Part shown: positions 32,026 through 39,743 of the stretch, piece after piece
Layout: every line of letters begins with the position of its first letter
Numbering within the stretch: the stretch's first letter is position 1
Assembly (NCBI RefSeq): GCF_009873495.1
Contig: NZ_CP046703.1
Span: forward strand, 2,418,001-2,482,000
Reading direction: 5' to 3'
DNA: 64,000 bases
Source: Nostoc sp. ATCC 53789
GTDB taxonomy: Bacteria > Cyanobacteriota > Cyanobacteriia > Cyanobacteriales > Nostocaceae
Program-made: the position numbers and the translations under genes
The notes under the pieces: model-generated
What the model was told of the DNA's origin: nothing
Database searches by the model: none
What the model saw: the letters and a program-made list of their open reading frames with translations, nothing else

Positions 32026-35000
32026 CTAACTTTCACTAATTAACTGTAACAAAGCTTCCGTTGATATCTTGCCACTCATCTCAGTACCTTCCAGCAGGCT
32101 ATCTGCCAAATCTCGTTTCTGGTGATGCAATTGCACAATTTTTTCTTCGATAGTATCCTTTGCTACCAAGCGATAAATTGTCACCGGGCGTTGTTGCCCG
32201 ATGCGATGGGCGCGGTCTGAGGCTTGGTCTTCCACTGCGGGATTCCACCAAGGATCTGTATGAATCACATAATCAGCCGCAGTTAGATTAAGTCCTGTCC
32301 CCCCTGCTTTGAGACTAATCAGAAAGACATCCCCTGAACCAGCTTGGAACGCATCGACCCGTTTTTTGCGCTCTGCCACTGAAGTACTGCCATCTAGATA
32401 TTGATAATTAATACCTTGCTGTTCGAGGTAATCGCGGATGATGTGCAAATGGTCAACAAACTGACTAAACACTAACGCTTTATGACGATTTTCCAGGAGT
32501 TCACCTAGCACCTCACCAAAAAGTTGCAATTTGGAACTGGGTAATTCAGTACCAGGCATCACTAAACTAGGATTACAGCAAGCGCGACGCAGTTTCATAA
32601 TCTCAGCTAAAACCTGCAAATGTTTCTTTCCTGCTTCTGCATCACTTTCGGTCAGTTTAGATATTGCCTGACGGCGCAATGCTTCATAGAATGCCTTTTC
32701 CTCTCGACTTAACTCTACATGAAGGAGAATTTCGGTACGAGATGGTAACTCTTCTAATACTTGATTTTTTGTCCGCCGCAACAGAAATGGTTGAATCAGT
32801 TTTTTGAGTTTATTACGTGCAAGTTTATCTTGATATTTTTCAATGGGGGTAGCAAAGCGTTGATTGAAGCTTTCAAAAGAACCCAATAACCCAGGATTAA
32901 TAAAGCGGAACAAATTCCACAACTCACCCAGGTGATTTTCAATGGGAGTCCCAGTAGTCAGCAACTTAAAATTAGATTTTAGGTTCATGGCTGCTTGAGA
33001 ACGTTTAGTGGTCATATTTTTAATTGCCTGGGCTTCATCTAGGACAATAGTTTGCCACTGTATCTGAGCAAGCATTTGCGCTACTTCTTCCTGCTGTAAT
33101 AAACCATAGCTGCATACCAACATATCTAAAGGTTGTAAACCATCCAATAATTTTTGGCGGTTAGCACCAGAAAATTGAATAATATTGAGAGTTGGGGCAA
33201 ACTTCTGCGCTTCACTCACCCAATTCATACATACAGAAGTGGGGGCAATAATTAGGGTTGGCCCTTCATGGGCATTTCTGAGAATGACCGCCAATGCTTG
33301 CAAGGTCTTACCGAGTCCCATTTGGTCTGCTAAACAAGCACCCACACCCCAATGTGCTAGCCGCGCCAGCCAACAAAAACCTTCCATCTGGTAGTCACGT
33401 AGTTCTGCTTGAAGGGTAGATGGCAGTTCCGGCTGGAGGTTTTGCACCTCATGGAGACGCTGGATATGTGTTTTCCAGTGTTTATCTGCTTTTACCTTAC
33501 CTACCTCATCGACAAAATCTTCTAACCCTAATGTTGCTAATGGGTGAAAACGAATACCTTTACTATGTTTTTCTGAAAACATCCGTAATTCGTCGAGGCG
33601 TTTTCGAAAAGCTTGAGTTAAAGCCAAAAATTGACCATCACCAAGGGGGATAAATCGGCTGGGGGTTTTCTCTAATAGTTCTAGTAGTTGCTGCATATCC
33701 AGCACTAAGTCGTTATTCAATTTCAACTCCCCAGTGGCTGCAAACCAATCTTGCTGACGTTGAATTGATAAATTAAAGTCTTTCAAGTCTGCATTGTGGC
33801 TAACACGCAGTTTTTCTCCTTGTGGCCATTCTATGACTACGTTATTTCCCTGTGCTTGCAGTTCTAGCAGCAGTTCTAAACAGTCTTCGGGTTCGTCTAT
33901 AATCCATTCACCATCTTGTTCTTCAGTTCGAGTCAAGGTGGCGCAGGCGGCTATAGCATCTTTGGCAAGTTGCTTTTCTTCAGACAAATTTCGTCTGGTT
34001 TGGAGACGTTTACCGTCAATCTCGGCAATTACAGTTTCACCACCTGTTCCAGGACGGTAGTAGGGACCACCTTGGGCAAAGGGGCGCGACAAAAGGCTGA
34101 TTTTCAAGCCGGCATTGGCAGGTAAAAGATGAATATGGGGTAGAGTCTGGGCGGGTACTTCTTCTGCACCTTCTGAACCGCCACCAATGTCAGAATGTAC
34201 AGTGACGATGCCAGAGACGGCATTAATGGCTGCTAAAACTTGTTTCTCTGCGATCGCAGGCACATTTAATTTATTATCTATACCAATAATCTCTGCAATG
34301 CGTCTGTGTTCGGCAGTAATTTCAATGACTTTGATGCGGGTTGGAGTTTCTTTGATATGCAGAATATTCTGTGATTCTGGTAATTTGGGAGAAAATTCCA
34401 AGGTGAGACGATCTTGTTTCCCTTTTTTAACCAGTAGTTCCGGTTCTCCCTTGACAATTTCTACACGGATGGTAGGTGTATCTTCCCAAAAAACCAACGG
34501 GTGTCCAATTAAAGCAGAGATGGCTTTTTCACCGAAGGTATAATCAACTTTGCCGTAATAGCCATCACTATATGCCTCAATACAACTACATACCCGCATA
34601 TCTTGGGGTGTGATGTAATCAAACTCAGATAAGGCACTACTTAGACGCTTGAGGGCAATGGGGCGACCTTTACTCCATTCCCCTTTGGCATTAACTTTTT
34701 GTTCTTTTGGTTGTAAGACACATCTACTAGGATAGAAAGTTATGAACCATGCTAAACGCAGTTCCGATTCTGGTTTTCCTGGTGTTTGTGGTTCTTTTTG
34801 GAGATTTGCCAGGGCATTGAGGCACATTTCCCAAGCTTCTTGGGGTCGAATTAAGTCTACGATGGTTTGGATATTGCTATCTTCTCGCAGTGCCTCTGCA
34901 AGTTGTTTATAGTTACTACTAGGTTTGAGTCGGGATAGGAGTTCTGCGGTTTCCATTGCCAACCAGTGATAACCGGATGTGAGCGATCGCCGATACAATG

Positions 35001-36237
35001 GTTCTAGTAAATTAGGTAAGCGTTTTTTAGCACTCTCAGCATCCATCCAGTAAAGGCATAGCGAGCAAAACAAGGTTTGTAAGCTATTTTCTTCTTCCAC
35101 GGAAGAAATATGACCACTGACTACAAATTGTTTTTGAGTAATATCACCTTGGTGGACTTGCAGTACCATTTTCAGTCTGCCATAAGTGAACCTGAGCCAA
35201 TGATCTGATTGACGGGACATCAAACTGCTATACTCTTCTGCTTCTTTGAGGCTTTGCGCTGAACCATCTTTTAAAAGTACGAGGATGAAAAATAAGCCCC
35301 CAATTGTATTGAAATATATTTGGCGTTTGCCTGTAGCCTTTTTGATGGCTTTCAGGGCATCTTTATAATATTTGATGGCTTGTTCATTATCACCCCGCAG
35401 AAAACTTAACCAACCCCGAAAGATCGCAGCGTTATTTTGATATTCATTTGATATTCGCTCTAGACTTTCTTGTGCTTCTTGGGTACAACCCTGTAACAAC
35501 AGTTGTTCTGTCAAAATCAGATGTAGATAATCTGAGCAATGTTTTCCAGGTGTAGAACATTCTTCTTCTAGCAGCATCAACGCATCTTCCGAAGCAGATA
35601 ATTTTAAGGCTGAATTGAAGAGGATACTGGATATACCACTTTCATATAATCCTTGTGGTAGGGTGTTAAACCAATCTGCATCAAATGGATTATTGTATAT
35701 CTGCTCAAAGATATTTTCTATTACTATTTTTTCTTCGCTATCACTGTACTTCTGATAAGCTTCAATTTGCTGATTAATAAAACTAAGGTCTTGGCGATAA
35801 ATACCAATGCGGATTTCTCTGATACACTGGCGCAGACTGGAGAAAATCCGATAATCCCTGTTCCAGTGAGTATGTATGGGTAGCTTTTCCTCTACTACTG
35901 TGACGAGGATTTCAAACTGTCCGGTTTGTACAGCATGACGAGTAGCAATTTCTGTAAGTAACGGATGACATTCAGCACCTTGCCTGCTTTCCTGTATTAA
36001 CAAGCCTGCTTTTAACAATTTATCAATTTGGAAACTGAGGGTTTTAGTAACCCAAGGTTTATTGTTTTCATCTAAAGCGTCAATTTTACTAAGACAACTT
36101 ACGAATGAATTTTTGTCTATCGGTGCATAAACCAACGAAAATAATTGGATGATTTTTTGTATGGAAGGATGTAATTTGAAGTATTTATCCGCAAGTTGTG
36201 TTTGCAATTTTGTGGTATCAGTTGCTAAATTAATCAT
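32026..36237 (-). CDS. SNF2-family DNA-dependent ATPase with long helical N-terminus
   Basis: This 1403-residue protein ends in a complete SWI2/SNF2 motor. Walker A is DQMGLGKTLQALAVILRN (about residues 971-988), motif II is DEAQAIKN (about 1064), motif III is LLTTGTPIENHLGELW, and motif VI is SDRAHRIGQQRPVTIYRLV. The first 100 residues look like a winged helix (HPSIQKIIQLFSLVYAPIDK... AGLLIQESRQGAECHPLLTEIA), followed by TPR-like helices to about residue 500. The middle part carries the bacterial SNF2-associated region. The SWIM-protein gene lies 127 bases upstream on the same strand, and the pair is a recurring bacterial partnership. The motor probably translocates on DNA to remodel protein-DNA complexes. 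Confidence 0.92.
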   Translation of the reverse strand: MINLATDTTKLQTQLADKYFKLHPSIQKIIQLFSLVYAPIDKNSFVSCLSKIDALDENNKPWVTKTLSFQIDKLLKAGLLIQESRQGAECHPLLTEIATRHAVQTGQFEILVTVVEEKLPIHTHWNRDYRIFSSLRQCIREIRIGIYRQDLSFINQQIEAYQKYSDSEEKIVIENIFEQIYNNPFDADWFNTLPQGLYESGISSILFNSALKLSASEDALMLLEEECSTPGKHCSDYLHLILTEQLLLQGCTQEAQESLERISNEYQNNAAIFRGWLSFLRGDNEQAIKYYKDALKAIKKATGKRQIYFNTIGGLFFILVLLKDGSAQSLKEAEEYSSLMSRQSDHWLRFTYGRLKMVLQVHQGDITQKQFVVSGHISSVEEENSLQTLFCSLCLYWMDAESAKKRLPNLLEPLYRRSLTSGYHWLAMETAELLSRLKPSSNYKQLAEALREDSNIQTIVDLIRPQEAWEMCLNALANLQKEPQTPGKPESELRLAWFITFYPSRCVLQPKEQKVNAKGEWSKGRPIALKRLSSALSEFDYITPQDMRVCSCIEAYSDGYYGKVDYTFGEKAISALIGHPLVFWEDTPTIRVEIVKGEPELLVKKGKQDRLTLEFSPKLPESQNILHIKETPTRIKVIEITAEHRRIAEIIGIDNKLNVPAIAEKQVLAAINAVSGIVTVHSDIGGGSEGAEEVPAQTLPHIHLLPANAGLKISLLSRPFAQGGPYYRPGTGGETVIAEIDGKRLQTRRNLSEEKQLAKDAIAACATLTRTEEQDGEWIIDEPEDCLELLLELQAQGNNVVIEWPQGEKLRVSHNADLKDFNLSIQRQQDWFAATGELKLNNDLVLDMQQLLELLEKTPSRFIPLGDGQFLALTQAFRKRLDELRMFSEKHSKGIRFHPLATLGLEDFVDEVGKVKADKHWKTHIQRLHEVQNLQPELPSTLQAELRDYQMEGFCWLARLAHWGVGACLADQMGLGKTLQALAVILRNAHEGPTLIIAPTSVCMNWVSEAQKFAPTLNIIQFSGANRQKLLDGLQPLDMLVCSYGLLQQEEVAQMLAQIQWQTIVLDEAQAIKNMTTKRSQAAMNLKSNFKLLTTGTPIENHLGELWNLFRFINPGLLGSFESFNQRFATPIEKYQDKLARNKLKKLIQPFLLRRTKNQVLEELPSRTEILLHVELSREEKAFYEALRRQAISKLTESDAEAGKKHLQVLAEIMKLRRACCNPSLVMPGTELPSSKLQLFGEVLGELLENRHKALVFSQFVDHLHIIRDYLEQQGINYQYLDGSTSVAERKKRVDAFQAGSGDVFLISLKAGGTGLNLTAADYVIHTDPWWNPAVEDQASDRAHRIGQQRPVTIYRLVAKDTIEEKIVQLHHQKRDLADSLLEGTEMSGKISTEALLQLISES

Positions 36238-36279
36238 ACTATTGGTCTGCTAAGTGAAGTTTGAAGAGTAAAGGAACGA

Positions 36280-36306
36280 ACCACAGAGGCGCAGAGGGCA
36301 CAGAGT
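36280..36306. repeat. ACCACAGAGG-type dispersed repeat between SWIM and SNF2 genes
   Basis: A copy of the dispersed motif reading CCACAGAGGCGCAGAGGGCA lies in the 127-base gap of the SWIM/SNF2 pair. Relatives are at 17364-17434, 26183-26209 and 38859-38889. It does not form a terminator. Confidence 0.6.
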
Positions 36307-36364
36307 CAGAGAAAAAAGAGATTTTAAGAAGTGTCTCACCCGTCAAAGTTAGCTTGACAGACTA

Positions 36365-38131
36365 CTATTGATTCAGTTGTTTAAATAATTCCATTAATTT
36401 ACGTTTACGTCCATGAGCAGCTTCTAGTTGTGAGCGATAAGCAGACCATTCAGTTTTTTGTCCTAGTTGAAGATACGCAGATTTTGCTTTTTTGAGCCAA
36501 TTAACCGCAGCGTCATAACGGTCAGCTTTTCCTTGTTCCATAATTGGTTCTGCCCGTCTGCGAGCGTTATCAATTACCCAATCTGGACGATGGGAAACTG
36601 CTGCATCCATGACTCGATGAACCAATTCTGAAGCATAATAAATATCTCTTTCTACTGTTCTAATTGCATCATCAATTAATCCTTCATGGAGGAAAATATC
36701 GACTTGAGCTTCTTTTATTCCCCAATTTGGCTGATCTCGTAGTGTTTGCAGTAAATCTTGTTTGATCGTCAACCAAGTTTCTCCTGCATAGTCTTGAATC
36801 TTACCATAGTCTCGAAACGATGGTCTGATTTTAAAAGCAATGATGCTGGCAGTTAAGGCAGTAGCATTATCTTCTAATCCTTGGGCTAAATCACTTGTCC
36901 AAGTAGCAAATTCATATAAACAGTTACCTGTTAAATTGATACCTGCTTGGCATATTTCCAATGCTTCAACTAAATACCCATCTTCCCGCAATATTTTTGC
37001 CAGAGCAAAACCCTCTTCTGCTCTTTCCATCAGGATTTTAGCCGCAGACATGGCTTCTTCTACTCTTCCCAAAGCTGCTAATTGCGTTAGGTATTGCAGA
37101 GTCATTTCTTCTACTAAAGCTAGATTTAAATACTCTGTATAACGATTTTGACGTTCAAGAATTTGCAAGCGAATCAATGCTAAATCATCAGCAAAGCTTG
37201 GTCGTTCATTTTCCCAAAGTTCTGCGGTATCATATCCTTGCATAATTTGTTGCAGTGGTTCATAATCCCAACCTTGACGCAATGCTTCTAAACTCATACT
37301 AAAGTCTGCACTGATTTCGTCTTGCCATGATTCCAACATCAACTGCAAATCTACTATTTCTCCTGTAGACATTTCTGCACACAAAATTGCTTCTGTCCAC
37401 GCGCTATCAAGAGGTTCTGCGATGGAATAACTGTCTCCACCATAATCTAGCAACTCGTCCCATTCTTGGGCATAAGTTTCGGTAATAGTTTCGAGAATTG
37501 CGATCGCATTATTGCCATCTCCATTTTCTGCCAACTCCCGCGCTTTCTCAATTACAGCCAGCAAATCATCTGTAAATGGGTCTTCTTCTGAACCATACTC
37601 TAATTCTTTCAATCCATCCCGCAAAATCCGCTTGACATGAGAGCGAAAAGGTGACGTGTCAATTTTGCTTTGGCGGGTAGAAGGCTGTTTTGTTTTTGGT
37701 TTTGGTAAGTCTATCAAACTTACAAATTCATCAATATCATCAATTATTTCTGGTCTATTTTCCACCAGTTCTTGTAATAATCGCTGAGTTTGAAGAAGAT
37801 CGAGGCGATTTAATAATTGTTCTAGCGTTGGACGTTCTTCAATGATCTCTGATTGACGCGAACAGCTTAATAAGGTGGCAACAATATGTTTGCACCAACC
37901 ATCATAATCATAAGGACAGGTACAACAAGCTGAGGTAATTCCACCTGCATCAAAACGAATACTGACTTGATATGGTGTAATTTCGCCGCCTTCTACCTCT
38001 GCTTGAATTAGATTACCGCGTTTTTTTAGTTCAGCGATCGCGCCCCTGCGGTAATATTCTTCACCACGACTATAGGATGAAGCGTTAGAGTTATGACGGA
38101 TTATTGCTTCAGAAATTCCTGGAATCGACAT
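36365..38131 (-). CDS. SWIM zinc-finger protein, partner of the SNF2 ATPase
   Basis: The 588-residue protein carries a SWIM zinc finger near its N-terminus, ITSACCTCPYDYDGWCKHIV, with the CxCx7CxH ligands at about residues 70-82. The remainder is helical and TPR-like, rich in Glu and Leu, with KAKSAYLQLGQKTEWSAY near the end. SWIM domains bind DNA or proteins and were first defined partly on bacterial proteins next to SNF2 ATPases; here the SNF2 gene follows directly. The open frame begins at a TTG (38140), but the ATG three codons later is the better start. The two proteins probably work as a complex on DNA; the biological role is unknown. Confidence 0.9.
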   Translation of the reverse strand: MSIPGISEAIIRHNSNASSYSRGEEYYRRGAIAELKKRGNLIQAEVEGGEITPYQVSIRFDAGGITSACCTCPYDYDGWCKHIVATLLSCSRQSEIIEERPTLEQLLNRLDLLQTQRLLQELVENRPEIIDDIDEFVSLIDLPKPKTKQPSTRQSKIDTSPFRSHVKRILRDGLKELEYGSEEDPFTDDLLAVIEKARELAENGDGNNAIAILETITETYAQEWDELLDYGGDSYSIAEPLDSAWTEAILCAEMSTGEIVDLQLMLESWQDEISADFSMSLEALRQGWDYEPLQQIMQGYDTAELWENERPSFADDLALIRLQILERQNRYTEYLNLALVEEMTLQYLTQLAALGRVEEAMSAAKILMERAEEGFALAKILREDGYLVEALEICQAGINLTGNCLYEFATWTSDLAQGLEDNATALTASIIAFKIRPSFRDYGKIQDYAGETWLTIKQDLLQTLRDQPNWGIKEAQVDIFLHEGLIDDAIRTVERDIYYASELVHRVMDAAVSHRPDWVIDNARRRAEPIMEQGKADRYDAAVNWLKKAKSAYLQLGQKTEWSAYRSQLEAAHGRKRKLMELFKQLNQ

Positions 38132-38417
38132 AGCACCCAAGTATTTTATTTTTAGCTTACGTTTAAACTGCCTTTATTTTCTCTTGTGTCTGCATCTCAC
38201 TTAAATCCCAAGTTGTCTTAGTAAAGACTATTTTGATTTTCGTGCTGCAAAGTATTTCTCACTCCAATAGCATAGCCACACCTGCAACCTTACGGAATCT
38301 GCTATTTTTTACACATTGAAAGGGCTAATTCTAAAAAAATCAGAGGCAAAATTTGTTCTTAGTCTGTGACAAAATAACAGGAATCAGCATCACCTAATCA
38401 CAGTGTATATCAAAGAT

Positions 38418-38576
38418 ATGAGTCAAATACAACAAATTATTTCCACTGTGCGCCCTTGCAAAATCGACAGTGCTACAGCAAGAGACTCAGTGGATTTAGT
38501 AGTCGTAATTGATACTAGCCCTTCAGTAAGAAATGAAGCTTACAACCTTAGCAATGCTGCATTTCTCTTTACATAG
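38418..38576 (+). pseudogene. Truncated von Willebrand A-type domain gene
   Basis: A 52-codon frame begins MSQIQQIISTVRPCKIDSAT and continues DLVVVIDTSPSVRNEAYNLS, then stops at TAG (38574-38576). DTSPS fits the DxSxS metal-ion-dependent adhesion motif of a vWA domain, which should go on for another 150 or more residues. No continuation is found downstream in any frame; repeats follow. It is a gene stump from deletion or insertion. The 1.1-kb gap 38132-39256 otherwise holds repeats and MITEs. Confidence 0.6.
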
Positions 38577-38657
38577 TTTGGTTTTATTGTGCCAACTTAC
38601 TTAGCATTGGTGAATTTATGTTGAAACCTAGAGTTTTTTAAAAGATATATTTACGTA

Positions 38658-38743
38658 GGTTGGGTGGAGTGAAACGCAACCCAACATTACCACCTTATTG
38701 ATGTTGGGTTACGCGATCGCTTGACTTTTAAGACAGTCGCTAC
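38658..38743. repeat. GTTGGGTT-type palindrome joined to a 30-bp repeat shared with 24618-24647
   Basis: AGGTTGGGTGGAGTGAAACG and AACCCAACAT are followed at 38701 by ATGTTGGGTTACGC, a partial uninterrupted copy of the palindrome found around 26113-26303. Directly after it, 38714-38743 is the exact reverse complement of 24618-24647 (core GCGACTGTCTTAAAAGTC). Confidence 0.7.
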
Positions 38744-38777
38744 ACATTTTTATTTTTTGGGCTTAACCGAAATTTGT

Positions 38778-38806
38778 GTAGAGACGTTGCAATGCAACGT
38801 CTCTAC
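38778..38806. repeat. Perfect 29-bp palindrome
   Basis: The 14-base arm GTAGAGACGTTGCA and its exact complement flank a single A. It is a dispersed-palindrome type seen widely in Nostoc-like genomes, not attached to any gene here. Confidence 0.8.
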
Positions 38807-38823
38807 AAAGATTCATATATCTA

Positions 38824-38947
38824 AGGGACTTCCAAGAAATAAATTATCCAAATAAACGAACCACAGAGACACAGAGAACACAGAGAGAGGAGAAATAGAG
38901 AGAGTTTTTTCATCAGTTTTAAAACATTTTTTTATTTGGAAGTCCCT
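38824..38947. mobile_element. MITE-like element, 124 bp
   Basis: AGGGACTTCCAA (38824-38835) and its exact complement (38936-38947) bound a non-coding interior holding the ACCACAGAG motif (38859-38889). A solitary AGGGACTTCCAA is at 42539-42550. The 21-bp array begins three bases beyond its right end. Confidence 0.7.
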
Positions 38948-38950
38948 AAT

Positions 38951-39139
38951 CATCAACATAATCATTCTGTTCATCAACAAACCCATGCGTTTCATCAACA
39001 AAATCGTTCTGTTCATCAACAAACCTATGCGTTTCATCAACAAAATTGTTCTGTTCATCAACAAACTCATGCGTTTCATCAACAAAATTGTTCTGTTCAT
39101 CAACAAACCCATGCGTTTCATCAACAAAACCATAATTTT
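38951..39139. repeat. 21-bp tandem array with 42-bp alternation, eight units plus a partial
   Basis: Units start CATCAAC and alternate between CATCAACAAACCCATGCGTTT-like and CATCAACAAAATCGTTCTGTT-like versions from 38951 to 39118, with a decayed ninth unit. All reading frames are partly open because 21 is a multiple of three; the resulting peptides (for example FINKIVLFINKP) are artefacts. It ends about 120 bases before the gene at 39257. Confidence 0.85.
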
Positions 39140-39256
39140 TGTGAGAATTACTGATATTTATATCAATATTAGACACCAACCTGTGAGGATTTTACTGAAC
39201 TAAAACACAGCTTTGGTAAGGCAAACTAGCTCTAAAGCAGTAAAAAGGATACATTT

Positions 39257-39685
39257 ATGCCTGCTCAAAAGCGTACATACCGCGTTTTAGAAAAAGCTGA
39301 ATTAAGAGTGGCTGGACTTAAAGCAATTGATCCTAGTATGGATTTTGGGGATGCTCGCAACTTGCAAAATATGACACAACTAATTGAGCAGTACCGTAGC
39401 AAAATAGATGCTTATAATACTGCTTTAGCCGTGATTGACTCTTCTAGAACTGAGATGGAAGAATTGGACAAAGCCTTAAGTGACATAACTGAGAAAATGC
39501 TGATTGGAGTTGCTTTTAAATACGGCAAAGATAGCCGTGAATATGAAATGGCGGGTGCTGTCCGTAAAAGCGATCGCATCCGTAAAAGCAGAGCAACACG
39601 CTTAAGGGCGACTCCAAAAGAATTAGCTAGTGAAAATGCTAAAACTGCATATCTTAATGGACTGAATGGAGCGATCGCAGAATAA
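39257..39685 (+). CDS. Helical protein of unknown function
   Basis: I do not recognise this family. The 142-residue protein starts MPAQKRTYRVLEKAELRVAG and is mostly helical. An amphipathic or coiled-coil-like stretch (LQNMTQLIEQYRSKIDAYNTALAVIDSSRTEMEELDKALSDITEKML, described by positions 36-82) is followed by a basic region DRIRKSRATRLRATPKELA at about 105-123. There is no signal peptide or membrane helix. AAGGA lies nine bases ahead of the ATG. The heptad pattern suggests a dimer and the basic patch suggests nucleic-acid contact, both inference. It follows the 21-bp tandem array and is convergent with the sensor kinase gene. Confidence 0.7.
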   Translation: MPAQKRTYRVLEKAELRVAGLKAIDPSMDFGDARNLQNMTQLIEQYRSKIDAYNTALAVIDSSRTEMEELDKALSDITEKMLIGVAFKYGKDSREYEMAGAVRKSDRIRKSRATRLRATPKELASENAKTAYLNGLNGAIAE

Positions 39686-39743
39686 ATCCATTCTCGTACA
39701 AAGTATGGAAGCGAGCAAATGGTTAATTTTAACTCTCCACCCC

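Noticed and set aside
38951..39139. CRISPR array
   Set aside because: The repeats are head-to-tail 21-bp units with no unique spacers between them and no cas genes nearby; it is a simple tandem array.
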